This document shows, in pieces, positions 1 to 8,982 of a stretch of 64,000 nucleotides of DNA. The notes beneath the pieces were generated by a model. The model made no database searches, was not told the DNA's origin, and saw only the letters and a program-made list of their open reading frames with translations. Origin of the DNA: Thermoleophilales bacterium (GTDB lineage Bacteria; Actinomycetota; Thermoleophilia; Solirubrobacterales; 70-9); assembly GCA_020636955.1 (NCBI GenBank), contig JACJWY010000011.1, positions 27,729-91,728 on the forward strand, written 5' to 3'. How positions within the stretch are numbered: position 1 is the stretch's first letter; every line of letters begins with the position of its first letter. The position numbers and the translations under genes are program-made.

Positions 1-51
1 ACCCCCCGCGACCTCGCCAACTGCGAGTTCTGCGGGCTGCCTGCTTCCTAA
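1..51 (+). CDS. 3' end of a gene cut by the window edge
   Basis: An open frame enters at base 1 and ends at TAA 49-51. Its last 16 residues include CEFCG, a C-x2-C pair like half of a zinc ribbon. It converges on the next gene, with the two stop codons overlapping. Too little is present to name it, and chance cannot be excluded. Confidence 0.3.
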   Translation, partial: TPRDLANCEFCGLPAS

Positions 52-899
52 CGAGCTACGACCGTCGCCTTGTAAAGCAGGCGACCCGCGTCGTAGTAGC
101 AGCCGTAACGCTTGGTCGAGTTGACCTTCTGCTGCGGATGAGACTTCTGCAGGGCCTCGTTGGGACGGTCGAAGGCATCGGTTCCGATCCCGCAAAGACC
201 CGGCGCGCGGCTGCCCCGCCAGGTGTTGTACTTGCGGGCGTTGGCACAGCGGGCGGGATTGACCAGACCTCCGCTTGGCGAGTTGTTGCAGGCGTAGGGA
301 ACCCAGAAGGCCGGGGCCCAGGTCGGGATGGTCAGGGCCACGATGTCGCCCTTGATCACGTTCAGCGGTTTGATCGCGAACTTGATCTCGGTCCCGAAGT
401 AGCGGTTGAGGAGCTGGGTGCCGCTGGCCCGGATCAGCCGGTAACGCGGCGGGTATTTGGGCCCGTTCTTGACTTTGCGGAGAATCGATATGCGGGCCTT
501 CGAGGGCTTGCCAAACAGCATGTTGAAATAGGGCTGCTGGGCCGGACCGTACTTCTGGCTGTCCTTTTTCAGCGGATTTGAAAGCTGGATCGACCAGGCG
601 ATCACCTTGCCCTTGTTGAAGGGCACAATGAAGTTCTTGCCCTGGCTTCCCTTCTGGAAGACCTGGAACCCGGTGATCTTGCCTTCGGCGACGCAGGCCC
701 TCGGACCAACCTTGGTGCCGCAGTTCGGGGTGACCCGGTTCTTGGTGGCCCCGAGCAGAACCCGGCGATTGCTCTTGCCGTCGGCCTGGCTGAAGACGCC
801 AGCGAAAGAAAGGCAGGCCAGGAGGCCCAGGATGGCTGCCAGGAGCGCGCCGACTCGAAGGGCCGGGCGGCTCACGCGTTGTGAACGAGATTCGGCCAT
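48..899 (-). CDS. secreted protein of unknown function, paralogue A
   Basis: A 283-residue protein with an N-terminal signal peptide: basic start, then a hydrophobic stretch near residues 17-36. It is probably exported. No known domain is recognised. It is clearly paralogous to the upstream neighbour at 1024-1875. Shared blocks include a PNCG motif, EGK(I/V)T, VPFN, a central (V/I)VALTIPTWAPA segment, TWRGSR and a C-terminal RYGCYY. The cysteines in NCG, C(V/T)xEG, ACN, RC, a late single C and YGCYY align, suggesting disulfides outside the cell. I chose ATG at 899. A GTG at 926 is in frame but puts extra residues before the signal peptide, and the 899 start gives exactly the length of the paralogue. 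Function unknown. Confidence 0.75.
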   Translation of the reverse strand: MAESRSQRVSRPALRVGALLAAILGLLACLSFAGVFSQADGKSNRRVLLGATKNRVTPNCGTKVGPRACVAEGKITGFQVFQKGSQGKNFIVPFNKGKVIAWSIQLSNPLKKDSQKYGPAQQPYFNMLFGKPSKARISILRKVKNGPKYPPRYRLIRASGTQLLNRYFGTEIKFAIKPLNVIKGDIVALTIPTWAPAFWVPYACNNSPSGGLVNPARCANARKYNTWRGSRAPGLCGIGTDAFDRPNEALQKSHPQQKVNSTKRYGCYYDAGRLLYKATVVAR

Positions 900-1023
900 A
901 TATGAAGCAACACCGAGGCTACGCACTCGTTGCGGAAGTTCAAGTCGCAGGATGTCGCGGGAAATCCCGCCCGGACCGGTTTCGCTCCGAACGACCCCGG
1001 GTCTCCCCGGGCAGGAAGAGGTC

Positions 1024-1875
1024 TCAGCGGCCGACGATCAGGGCCGAGTACAGCAGCACGTTGCTGCCGTAATAGCAGCCGTACCTGCGGATCGAATCGA
1101 CTTTGGTCTGCGGGGCGGTCTTGTCGAGCTGCTCGGTCGGAACCCCGTTCACGGCGAGCGAACAGGTGGCCGGATCATCCTGCGGGACCCGGCTGCCGCG
1201 CCAGGTGTAGCGCTCGCGGGCCTGATTGCAGCGGCCGGGATCAAGGTCACCGTAAATGGTTGCGTTGCAGGCGCGCGGTGACCAGAGAGCCGGGGCCCAG
1301 GTCGGGATGGTGAGCGCCACGACATTGCCCTCGTACACGTTGAGCGGCCTCTCCAGGGCGAAGGTGACCCTGGTGCCGAAGTACGGGTTGAGGATCTCGA
1401 TCGGGCTCTTGCGGACCATCTTGAAGCGAGGCCCGCCCTTCTTCTTTTTCTCCACCTGGCGGAGAATCGAAATGCCGGCCTGAGACGGAGCCCCGAAGAA
1501 ACCGTTGAAGGCGGGAAGCTGAGCCTGCTGCTTGTCACCCTCGAAGAAGACGTCTTTGCGGGTCGGATTGGCCAGTGAAATCGACCATGCGACCAGCTTG
1601 CCGTTGAACGGCACCACGAAATTCCGGCTCGGATACAGCGAGCTCAGGGACTGGAAGGCGGTCACCTTCCCTTCGACCGTGCAGTCGCGGCTGAAATCCT
1701 TGCCGCAGTTCGGGGCAAGGGTGGCCAGGTTCTTGGCGCCAAGCTCAATCCGCTGGGTCGATTTGGCTTCCGCATGGGGAGCCGCGACCAGCAGCAGAAG
1801 GGCCGCGATGGCGGTCAGGAACGCGAGAATCCGGGCGACCCGGAGGCCGTCAGTTGTGAGGGGGGAGCGAAGCAT
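1024..1875 (-). CDS. secreted protein of unknown function, paralogue B
   Basis: A 283-residue exported protein. The hydrophobic signal peptide lies near residues 12-35 and ends in an AxA-like site (HAEAK). It aligns along its full length with the protein at 48-899, including six cysteines and the VVALTIPTWAPA and TWRGSR blocks, so the two arose by tandem duplication. I chose ATG at 1875; an in-frame TTG at 1905 is possible. The gene follows infA on the same strand with a G+C-rich hairpin between them, so it may have its own promoter. No enzymatic motif is visible, and the conserved cysteines and aromatics suggest a compact extracellular domain. Confidence 0.75.
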   Translation of the reverse strand: MLRSPLTTDGLRVARILAFLTAIAALLLLVAAPHAEAKSTQRIELGAKNLATLAPNCGKDFSRDCTVEGKVTAFQSLSSLYPSRNFVVPFNGKLVAWSISLANPTRKDVFFEGDKQQAQLPAFNGFFGAPSQAGISILRQVEKKKKGGPRFKMVRKSPIEILNPYFGTRVTFALERPLNVYEGNVVALTIPTWAPALWSPRACNATIYGDLDPGRCNQARERYTWRGSRVPQDDPATCSLAVNGVPTEQLDKTAPQTKVDSIRRYGCYYGSNVLLYSALIVGR

Positions 1876-1915
1876 CGAATACTGGAACACGGTTGGGTGC
1901 CTCAATGTTGCGCTT

Positions 1916-1934
1916 CGGGGCCGGCCGGGCCCCG
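1916..1934 (-). terminator. possible hairpin terminator after infA
   Basis: A 7-bp perfect G+C stem (1916-1922 with 1928-1934) and a 5-nt loop lie just past the infA stop codon. There is no clear U tract on the minus strand, so termination is uncertain. Confidence 0.35.
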
Positions 1935-1947
1935 GTCGTCACAGGTG

Positions 1948-2166
1948 TTACTTGTAGCGGTAGGTGATGCGGCCGCGGGTCAGGTCGTAGGGCGACAGCT
2001 CGATCTTGACCCGGTCCCCGGGGAGAATGCGAATGTAGTGGCGGCGCATTTTGCCGGAGATGTGGCCGAGGACCTCGTGGTCGTTGTCAAGCTTGACCCG
2101 GAACATCGTATTCGGGAGGGCTTCGGTGATTTCACCCTCCATTTCGATCTTTTCTTCTTTAGCCAT
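1948..2166 (-). CDS. infA: translation initiation factor IF-1
   Basis: A 72-residue protein, the usual IF-1 length, made of one S1/OB-fold domain. It starts MAKEEKIEMEGEI, carries the family block GHISGKMRRHYIRILPGD, and ends with RGRITYRYK, close to the common C-terminus of the family. IF-1 binds the 30S A site and helps IF-2 and IF-3 select the initiator tRNA. Here it follows the CCA-adding enzyme by 19 bp on the same strand, rather than sitting in the rpl/rps S10-spc-alpha cluster as in many bacteria. Confidence 0.97.
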   Translation of the reverse strand: MAKEEKIEMEGEITEALPNTMFRVKLDNDHEVLGHISGKMRRHYIRILPGDRVKIELSPYDLTRGRITYRYK

Positions 2167-2185
2167 GCGGAGGTGAGGCTACTAC

Positions 2186-3628
2186 TCACTCGGCTTCGAG
2201 GAAGCCACGGGCATGCTCTACAGCTTCGTTTGCATCGCTTATCTCACCGGCGAAGCGCGCCGCCGCGAGCTCGTTCATCACCCTGCCCAGTTCGGGTCCC
2301 GGCTCGATCCCCAGTTCCGCAGCCAGCTCGTTGCCGGGGAGAAACTGTGGTGGCGGGCCGTTCCGGTCCCAGTCAAGCGCGAAACCGACCATGTCGCGGG
2401 CCAGTTCCAGGTGCCCGGCGACCATCTCCTGGCTGGCGATCGAGGCGGTTCCCCTTGCCGCCAGCCGGTCGGCGACCGTGAGCAACGTCACATCGAGAGC
2501 AACCGGGTCGGTGTGATCGAGGTACGAGAAGATATGGCGTTTTTGAAGCGGCATGCTGGGGACCATGAACCCGAGAATCAGGTGGTGTCGGGTCAGGTCA
2601 GACATATATCCGACCAGTTTCCGACTGGCCCTGAGATCCCGGAACCTGGCCCCGATCTGCTCGGCCCCCAGGCTGTCATGGCCACGAAAGGAGACGAAAC
2701 CCCCCTCTTCGCTGCGGGTCTGGGGTTTGGCCGAGTCGTGAAACAGGGCTCCCAGCCTCAGCGCCACGCCGCGGGAGGCACCGTCCGCGAGGGGCCGGGA
2801 CAGGTATTCGGATACCTGCGGCGCGTGTTCTCCGGTGAAGCGCTCGAGGTCGGATTCGATCCGGAGGATCCCCTCGACCACTTCCATCGTGTGGCCGTAT
2901 ACATCGAGATGGTGATTCGGACCCTGGACGACCCCGTGAAGGTCGCCGATCTCCGGCAGGAGCCAGTCGAAGAGGCCGATCCGGTCCATTGCGGCCAGAC
3001 CGGCCAGCGGATCGGGCGATCCGATCAGCAGGATCAATTCGGCCAGGGTCCGTTCACCGGCCGGTTCCTCCGAACGAGGGGCGGCCTGACGGGCCAGGGC
3101 GGCGGTCGATTCCTCGATCTCCCACCCGAACTGGGCGCTGAGACGGGCGGCCCGCATGATCCGCAACGGGTCATCGGTGAATGAAGCCGGCCCGCAGGAG
3201 CGGATCAGGCCGCTTTCCAGATCACCGAGACCTCCCATCGGGTCCAGGGCCTGACCGTCCTCCAGCCCGACCGCGATCGCTCCGACCGTGAAATCACGCA
3301 GGGCGAGGTCCTGCTCGATTTCCGGAGCCCTGAGTTCAGCCAGGTCCACCTGCCAGGCGTCGTCGCGATCTTTCACCCGCCAGGCGGGGAAGTCTTCCGA
3401 CAGCTCGAAGGCGACACCGTCGAGCACCCCGGCGATCTTCCGGGCCGGTCCTTCGGGTGGCCCCGCGACAGCCAGGTCGAGGTCGTTCACCGTCCGTTCG
3501 AGGGCGATGTCACGAACCGCACCGCCGACCAGCCAGGCCGGTGTGCCGGCAAGTGCCTCACGAATCCGGTCGACCCGCGGTGCGGCCATGGCCCGTTGCC
3601 CAAGCGTCTCGAGATCGGGCAGACTCAA
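2186..3628 (-). CDS. cca: CCA-adding-type tRNA nucleotidyltransferase with HD domain
   Basis: A 480-residue class II nucleotidyltransferase of the poly(A) polymerase/CCA family. The head domain has GGAVRD at 35-40 and the metal-binding DLDL at 49-52, followed by RDFTVGAIA and DPLRIMRAARLSAQFG. An HD-type domain (LFHDSAKP around residue 290) follows, as in many actinobacterial CCA enzymes. The likely job is adding or repairing the tRNA 3' CCA end. The start codon overlaps the alr stop by 4 bp, which indicates translational coupling. Poly(A) polymerase activity cannot be excluded from sequence alone, but no second homologue is seen here. Confidence 0.9.
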   Translation of the reverse strand: MSLPDLETLGQRAMAAPRVDRIREALAGTPAWLVGGAVRDIALERTVNDLDLAVAGPPEGPARKIAGVLDGVAFELSEDFPAWRVKDRDDAWQVDLAELRAPEIEQDLALRDFTVGAIAVGLEDGQALDPMGGLGDLESGLIRSCGPASFTDDPLRIMRAARLSAQFGWEIEESTAALARQAAPRSEEPAGERTLAELILLIGSPDPLAGLAAMDRIGLFDWLLPEIGDLHGVVQGPNHHLDVYGHTMEVVEGILRIESDLERFTGEHAPQVSEYLSRPLADGASRGVALRLGALFHDSAKPQTRSEEGGFVSFRGHDSLGAEQIGARFRDLRASRKLVGYMSDLTRHHLILGFMVPSMPLQKRHIFSYLDHTDPVALDVTLLTVADRLAARGTASIASQEMVAGHLELARDMVGFALDWDRNGPPPQFLPGNELAAELGIEPGPELGRVMNELAAARFAGEISDANEAVEHARGFLEAE

Positions 3629-4752
3629 TTCGGCCCGCTGCCTGTGCCGACCCGCGGGACCCGAGGCGAGATTCCGCAGGTCACCTCGTAGTTGATGGTT
3701 CCCAGCGGCACCGCGATCTGTTCGGCAAGTATCGCCTCGTCGCCCTGGGCACCAATCAGGGTCACCTCGTCGCCCACCTTCGCGCCGGAATCGGGACCGA
3801 GGTCAACCGTGATGTTGTCCATCGAGACGGTTCCCGAAATCGGGTAACGGTCGCCGCCGATCAGCACCTCGCCCCGGTTCGAGAGCCCGCGACGGACCCC
3901 GTCCCCGTAACCGACCGGAACCGTAGCCACCCGGGTCGGACTTTCCGCCCGCCAGGTCCGACCGTAACCGGCGCTCTGGCCGGGTTCGAAATCCCTGACC
4001 GCGGCAACCCAGGAGTGAAGCGAAAGCACCGGCCGCAGGTTGTGATCGGCCGGATCGTTGCCGAAGGGGTCCATTCCGTAGATCGCCACGCCCGGGCGGA
4101 CCATGTCGAAGTGACTTGAAGGATCGGCGATCATCGCGGCGCTGTTTGCAGCGTGAAGTTTCACTTCGGGGAACTCCCGGCGGGCCCTCTCCCCCAGTTC
4201 GGCCAGCCTGACACTCTGTTGACCCAGAAAGGAACGGTCGGGCTCGTCGGCGGTGGCGAAGTGGGTCCAGATTGCTGCCAGCCGGAGGTTCGGATGGGCT
4301 TCGGCGGTTCGGGCGAGCTCCAGTACGAGTTCCGGATCGGTCGTGCCGAGGCGGCCCATGCCGGTGTCGTACTTGACGTGTACCCCGACCACCAGACCGG
4401 CCGCCGCAGCCTGATCGGCCAGGGTGGCGAGAAAGCCAGGCTCCCAGGCCGAGACGTCGGCCCCGGCCGAAATCGCCATTTCGATCTCGCCCGGTGCCAG
4501 GGCCCCGAGCACGAGCAGGGGCACATCCGGAGCGACGCTCCGGGCCAGCACCGCCTCGGAGGCCGTGGCGAAGGCGATCCGGTCGGCTCCGGCCTCCGCC
4601 ACCGCGCCGACGCAGTGAAGCGCGCCGTGACCGTAGGCGTCGGCCTTGAGGACCGGGCACAGTTCCACTCCCGGCGTCAGGCGCGACTTCAACTCGCGAC
4701 AGTTGTGGCGCAGATTGCCGAGATCTATGCGGGCTTCCGCCCGCTCGTACAT
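3625..4752 (-). CDS. alr: alanine racemase
   Basis: A 375-residue PLP enzyme converting L-alanine to D-alanine for peptidoglycan. The PLP lysine is K36 in VLKADAYGHGA. The second catalytic residue is the tyrosine in AGYGRTW, around residue 250. HFATADEP and the C-terminal VSMDNITVDLG block are also typical, and the length is normal for the family. Its start overlaps the stop of the CBS gene by one base (TGATG) and its stop overlaps cca by 4 bp. It is therefore inside a tightly packed operon with acpS, nnr and cca. Confidence 0.96.
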   Translation of the reverse strand: MYERAEARIDLGNLRHNCRELKSRLTPGVELCPVLKADAYGHGALHCVGAVAEAGADRIAFATASEAVLARSVAPDVPLLVLGALAPGEIEMAISAGADVSAWEPGFLATLADQAAAAGLVVGVHVKYDTGMGRLGTTDPELVLELARTAEAHPNLRLAAIWTHFATADEPDRSFLGQQSVRLAELGERARREFPEVKLHAANSAAMIADPSSHFDMVRPGVAIYGMDPFGNDPADHNLRPVLSLHSWVAAVRDFEPGQSAGYGRTWRAESPTRVATVPVGYGDGVRRGLSNRGEVLIGGDRYPISGTVSMDNITVDLGPDSGAKVGDEVTLIGAQGDEAILAEQIAVPLGTINYEVTCGISPRVPRVGTGSGPN

Positions 4753-5213
4753 CAGGCCCCTGTGAGGGCGGCCAGAACGTCTACCCGGGTGACCACGCCG
4801 ACCAGTCGGCCCTCGTCATCGACTACCGGCAGGCGATTGTGCTTCTTCTCCGAAATCAGGCGGCCGGCATGCTCGGCCGGCTCGTCGGGGCCGACCGTGA
4901 TCGGGTCGGCAGTCATCATGTCGGCGGCCGTCGCGGCAAATGCCTTCTTCGCCCGCTCCTCCCAATGCTTGGTCGATTCGAGGAAGACGATGCCGCCCAT
5001 GATGTTGACGTAATGGGGCAGGTGAAAGTCCGAGTCCTCGTTGGAGATCACCAGATCGGATTCGGTAACGATTCCGAGCACCTTGCGGGTCTCGTCGACC
5101 ACGGGAACTCCGGGCAGGTCATTGGTCTGCAGGGTCTCGATCACGCTCTGGATCGTGTCATCCGGCGAGACGGTCGCGGGCTCGCGATCCATGATTTCGG
5201 CAATGGTCGGCAT
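4752..5213 (-). CDS. CBS-domain pair protein
   Basis: A 153-residue protein made almost entirely of two CBS domains: residues about 7-60 (IMDREPATVSPDDT...GIVTESDLV) and about 95-150 (MMTADPITV...GVVTRVDVL). Such stand-alone pairs usually bind adenine nucleotides and act as energy-state sensors. The region between the domains (HYVNIMGG) is typical of this soluble subtype. No catalytic domain is attached. The gene lies between nnr and alr with a 15-bp gap upstream and a 1-bp overlap downstream, so it is co-transcribed with cell-wall and repair genes. The ligand is unknown. Confidence 0.88.
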   Translation of the reverse strand: MPTIAEIMDREPATVSPDDTIQSVIETLQTNDLPGVPVVDETRKVLGIVTESDLVISNEDSDFHLPHYVNIMGGIVFLESTKHWEERAKKAFAATAADMMTADPITVGPDEPAEHAGRLISEKKHNRLPVVDDEGRLVGVVTRVDVLAALTGA

Positions 5214-5228
5214 CGGCCGCAGCTTATT

Positions 5229-6797
5229 TCATCCAGCCGGTGGAATCATCGCCCGGGGAATCGCCCGGATCACATCGCCGGCGATCACGCCGTCCCGGTT
5301 TCCGATCTCGAGGGTGGCAATTTCACCGGCGGCAGCATGGGTGAAAACCGCCGCGGATGCCGCTTCGAATACTCCCAGCCCCCTGGCGAGGAACCCGCCA
5401 GTGATCCCGGCCAGCACGTCACCGGTTCCGGCCGTGGCCAGGGCCGGAGCCGGGAGAGTGTTCACCGCGATCCGCTGACCGTCGGTGACAATCGTGTCGT
5501 CGCCCTTGAGGACGACCACTGCGCCGGCTTTGGTTGCGAGGTCGCGGGCCGACCGGAGCCGGTGAGCGGAAACTTCGGCTGAATCCAGACCGAGCAGCCT
5601 TGCCGTTTCGCCGGCATGCGGCGTGAGCACGGTCGCGGCCGGCCGCTTCGCGAGGGAGGAGAGATCCGTGCCAAAGGTCGAGAGCGCGTCGGCGTCCAGC
5701 ACCAGCGGCGCCCCGCAGTCGGCCGCCACCGCTTTGACCAGGGCCGCTGTGCTGACTTCGCGGCCGACTCCGGAACCCAGCACCACGGCGGCGGCGCCGT
5801 CGATGTGCTCGAGGATTTCCCCGGCCTGCTCCTGCATCAGGCGGTCGGTCCCGGACCCGAAGCCGCTGGTCATTACCTCGGTCAGCTTGGCTTCGAAGAT
5901 GTCCTCGAGCCCGCCGGGCACCGCCGCCGTGGCATACCCCGCTCCGGCCCGGATCGCGCCTTCGGCGGCCAGACAGACCGCGCCGGTCAGCCCGCGGGAA
6001 CCACCCACGATCGATACCCGGCCGGAGGTGAATTTGTTCGAATCCGCACCCCGCCTCGGCAGCAGATCGAGCACGCCGGCACGGATCGCCCCGCCCGCGG
6101 TCGGCGCCGGAGCGCCATCGGGAATGCCGATCGGGATCACCTCGACCGGGCCGCAGAGGTGCTTGGCCGGAGCGATCAGATGACCGAGCTTGCGCTGATG
6201 GAAGGTCACCGTGCGGTCGGCCCGGACAGCCTTTTCAGAGGCTTCTCCGGTCGAGGCGTTGACACCGGAGGGAACGTCGCAGGCGATCACCGGCAATCCC
6301 GATTCATTGATCGCCCCGATCGCTGTTTCAACAGGATCGCGAGGCTCCCCCTCGAATCCGGTGCCGAGCATGGCGTCGATCACCACCCCCTTCAGGGAGG
6401 AAGCCGAGAGCTGCCCCTCGAGAACCCGGGCGATCCCCTCGGGCAGGCGGTCGAAATTGGCTTGGGAATCCGGGCTGAGGTCGTCCCGATCACCAAAGAG
6501 AATGACTTCCACATCGAAGCCGGATTCGGTCAGGTGCCGGGCGGCGACCAGGCCGTCACCCCCGTTGTTGCCCTTTCCGCAGACCACGGTGACCGAGCCA
6601 CTTCCGACCCTCAGCGAGTCCCCTCCGGCAGGCGTGGCCCGGTCGCGCCCTCCGGCCAGCTCCGCAGCCGCCCTGGCCAGACCCCGGCCGGCGGCCTCCA
6701 TCAGATCCAGCGACGGAACTCCGGCTTGCTCGATCGTCCAGCGGTCCGCTGCGGCCATTCCGGCCGCGTCGTAGACCGGGTCGAGCCAGCCCTCCAT
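5229..6797 (-). CDS. nnr: bifunctional NAD(P)H-hydrate epimerase/dehydratase
   Basis: A 522-residue fusion. The N-terminal YjeF_N (NnrE) domain carries GKGNNGGDG near residue 75 and SGVNASTG. The C-terminal ADP/ATP-dependent NAD(P)H-hydrate dehydratase (NnrD) domain shows TPHAGETARLL, VVLKGDDTIV and the catalytic AGTGDVLAG. Together they repair hydrated NAD(P)H in the cytoplasm. Its start overlaps the acpS stop by one base. The same neighbours (acpS, alr, glmS) are found with nnr in other actinobacteria, which supports the call. Confidence 0.95.
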   Translation of the reverse strand: MEGWLDPVYDAAGMAAADRWTIEQAGVPSLDLMEAAGRGLARAAAELAGGRDRATPAGGDSLRVGSGSVTVVCGKGNNGGDGLVAARHLTESGFDVEVILFGDRDDLSPDSQANFDRLPEGIARVLEGQLSASSLKGVVIDAMLGTGFEGEPRDPVETAIGAINESGLPVIACDVPSGVNASTGEASEKAVRADRTVTFHQRKLGHLIAPAKHLCGPVEVIPIGIPDGAPAPTAGGAIRAGVLDLLPRRGADSNKFTSGRVSIVGGSRGLTGAVCLAAEGAIRAGAGYATAAVPGGLEDIFEAKLTEVMTSGFGSGTDRLMQEQAGEILEHIDGAAAVVLGSGVGREVSTAALVKAVAADCGAPLVLDADALSTFGTDLSSLAKRPAATVLTPHAGETARLLGLDSAEVSAHRLRSARDLATKAGAVVVLKGDDTIVTDGQRIAVNTLPAPALATAGTGDVLAGITGGFLARGLGVFEAASAAVFTHAAAGEIATLEIGNRDGVIAGDVIRAIPRAMIPPAG

Positions 6798-7171
6798 CAG
6801 CGGTTCCCGACGATCGCGACTGCGGCGGCCATCTCTTTGGCGTGAGTGAGGCTCACCAGCACCGAGTTGCTGCGGTCACCCGCCTGCTCCCGTGCCCGGC
6901 CCGAAAGCCGGATTTTCGGAGCAGGGTCTGCTTCGTCGCCGGCCACCACCTCGATCTCCTTCAGGCTCGTTCCCGGACCGAGCCCCAGCGCTTTCACCAC
7001 TGCTTCCTTGGCCGCAAAGCGGGCCGCCAGATGCCGGCCCGGGCGCCCCTTTGCGGCCGAATACTCGAGTTCGGCCTCCGTGAACAGCCGGCCGGCGAGG
7101 CGGGGATGGCGATCGAGAGCCCGCTCGATGCGGGCCACCTCGATCAGATCCATCCCCACCCCTTCGGCCAT
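6797..7171 (-). CDS. acpS: holo-[acyl-carrier-protein] synthase
   Basis: A 124-residue AcpS-type phosphopantetheinyl transferase. It has the N-terminal GVGMDLIEVARI (metal ligand Asp8), the FTEAELEY segment and FAAKEAVVKALG, whose Glu is the second metal ligand. The C-terminal VSLTHAKEMAAA is also typical. It transfers 4'-phosphopantetheine from CoA to apo-ACP for fatty-acid synthesis. The length is usual. It heads the tightly packed acpS-nnr-CBS-alr-cca-infA run, and the 35 bp upstream separate it from the lipoprotein gene. Confidence 0.95.
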   Translation of the reverse strand: MAEGVGMDLIEVARIERALDRHPRLAGRLFTEAELEYSAAKGRPGRHLAARFAAKEAVVKALGLGPGTSLKEIEVVAGDEADPAPKIRLSGRAREQAGDRSNSVLVSLTHAKEMAAAVAIVGNR

Positions 7172-7206
7172 TACCTGTTTCGATCTCCTGCTTCTTACTC
7201 GAGCCC

Positions 7207-8841
7207 CTACTTGTTGAGGCCCAGGTTGAACTCGAAGGTGCCTTCCCCGTCACTTGAGCCGGCTGCCATGTACTCGAACTTCCTGACCACGTTGGCGATC
7301 TGCTTCGCGTCCGGATCGCCCGGAGTTTCGTTGACGATCAGCTTCGCGATGTTGGCCGGGTCAGCGAACATGTCGAGCCCGGCGGTCTCGGTCGAGGCGT
7401 CGGCCGCCTTGAAGGCGTCACTGTCGGCCAGGGTCTGACCGCCGCCGGTCAGGGCGTTCAGCGAAGCCTTCATGCCGACGCCGATCACCATCCGGTCTCC
7501 CTTCACACCGACCACGATCGGCCGCCCGGGAAGATCCGGCGTGAACACCCGGAATCCGGCCACGCCACCCGGCAGCGGCCGGACGCTGGCGTCTCCGGCC
7601 AGGCCGATCAGCGACGAGATGCCCCGGAGCGAGCTCTCGATCGGCTTGATGTCCGAGCTGGTGGCAACCAGGGCACCGCCGAGGGTCTTCTCGGAATTGC
7701 CGTTCACGAAGAAGGCCACCGTCTCGAGCGAGCCGAGGATCCCCTTGATGTCGATCTGGCCGGATGCCTCGTTGATGAACTGGTCGACCTGTCCCGGTTC
7801 GAGCACACCCGGGATGCCTTCCTCGTTCAGGGCGTCGATGATCTTCGTCGCGTTCGAGCCGACGTCACCGGACCCGGTCGCGAAAATCGTGTTCGCAGGG
7901 AAGGTCTCGATCACCGAGGTGGGGTCCCCGCTGGTCAGGTCCGAACCGGCGTTGCTGTAACCCTGCATCGAAATCTCGTTCGATTCGGGCACGAGGCTGA
8001 CCACCGTCCCGCTCCCTTCGAGGTCGATGCCGAGGGCGGAGTAGAGACCACCAAGGTCGAGTCCCTGATCTTCGATCGCCTTGAGGTAAGGATCGTTGGA
8101 GACGAAGACAGAGGCGAGGGCACCGTCCGCCACGTGAGAAGAAAGGTCGGAGAAGGCGTCGGTATCGGCCAGGTTGTCGCCCTTGGATGCGTCGACTGCC
8201 GCCTTGAACTCTTCTTCCGAAGAGCCGATGACCACGTTGTCATCAACGATGCCGACGGTCGTACCGTCGTCCTTGGAGACCTTGTAGGAGAAGCCCTCGT
8301 AATCACCGTCGGTCGAGCCGCTGTCGGTGTTCGCCTGCTTGTCAATGAAGGACTGGGCCGCGTCGGTGTCGGTGGTCTGAACCACCAGCCCGAACTTTTC
8401 GCCGTCCGATCCGGAGTCGTAGCTCGTCATGCCGCTGTCGTCAGAGGTCAGCGAGGAAAGCTCGTCGCTGCCGAGTGAAGAGCCGTTGGCCAGGTCAGCC
8501 GGGTCGAACTGGACGAAGACGGCCGCGTCCTCACCGAGCCAGGGCTTCACATCCGCATCGAAACTGACGTCGCCGTTGCTTTCGCTGTCGATGCTGTCCT
8601 TGATCAGATCGCCGAGGTTCACGCCGGCAAGCGTGTCGGTGATCGAGTCGATGTTGGCTGCGACATCGCTGTTCGGCTGAACGGCTCCCTCAATGTAGAC
8701 CGGCACATCCGCTGGCGCGTACTTGGCGAGCTCGTTCGCACCGGAGTCATCAGAGCTGCTTCCGCAGGCGCTGATCGCGAAGGCCGCCAGACAGGCGGCA
8801 AGAATGGACGGGACTGAGTACTTCTTCAATTGACTGGGCAT
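7207..8841 (-). CDS. DUF3352-type lipoprotein
   Basis: A 544-residue exported protein. A lipoprotein signal peptide ends in the lipobox ISAC (Cys26), followed by a Ser/Asp-rich linker. The mature part begins KYAPADVPVYIEGAV and contains repeated serine-, aspartate- and glycine-rich segments, matching the DUF3352 family of large actinobacterial surface proteins of unknown role. I chose ATG at 8841. A longer frame to 8952 exists, but those extra residues are encoded by the palindromic repeat at 8921-8967 and precede the signal peptide, so they are almost certainly not translated. The gene separates glmS from acpS. Confidence 0.8.
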   Translation of the reverse strand: MPSQLKKYSVPSILAACLAAFAISACGSSSDDSGANELAKYAPADVPVYIEGAVQPNSDVAANIDSITDTLAGVNLGDLIKDSIDSESNGDVSFDADVKPWLGEDAAVFVQFDPADLANGSSLGSDELSSLTSDDSGMTSYDSGSDGEKFGLVVQTTDTDAAQSFIDKQANTDSGSTDGDYEGFSYKVSKDDGTTVGIVDDNVVIGSSEEEFKAAVDASKGDNLADTDAFSDLSSHVADGALASVFVSNDPYLKAIEDQGLDLGGLYSALGIDLEGSGTVVSLVPESNEISMQGYSNAGSDLTSGDPTSVIETFPANTIFATGSGDVGSNATKIIDALNEEGIPGVLEPGQVDQFINEASGQIDIKGILGSLETVAFFVNGNSEKTLGGALVATSSDIKPIESSLRGISSLIGLAGDASVRPLPGGVAGFRVFTPDLPGRPIVVGVKGDRMVIGVGMKASLNALTGGGQTLADSDAFKAADASTETAGLDMFADPANIAKLIVNETPGDPDAKQIANVVRKFEYMAAGSSDGEGTFEFNLGLNK

Positions 8842-8920
8842 GGCCGAAATCCTAACGCCGATCCTTGCGAAATTCTTGCGGCTCCGAATTCCAGTCCCGC
8901 ACCCACTCCCCACCTCTTCC

Positions 8921-8967
8921 GCGAGATCCCACTTTGCGCCGCATACCGGCACAAAGTGGGATCTCGC
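8921..8967. repeat. 47-nt palindrome, copy 1
   Basis: The arms 8921-8940 and 8948-8967 pair over 20 bp with one mismatch; the outer 16 bp (gcgagatcccactttg) are perfect. The loop is 7 nt (8941-8947). It starts 16 bp beyond the stop of the DUF559 gene. A second copy in reverse orientation lies on the other side of that gene. There is no U tract, so it does not look like a simple terminator. Confidence 0.9.
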
Positions 8968-8982
8968 CGCACTTGTCCCCGT

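Noticed and set aside
8842..8952. Longer start for the DUF3352 lipoprotein beginning MPVCGAKWDLA
   Set aside because: The same peptide is encoded beside the second palindrome at 10086, so it comes from the repeat; the extension also precedes a clear lipoprotein signal.
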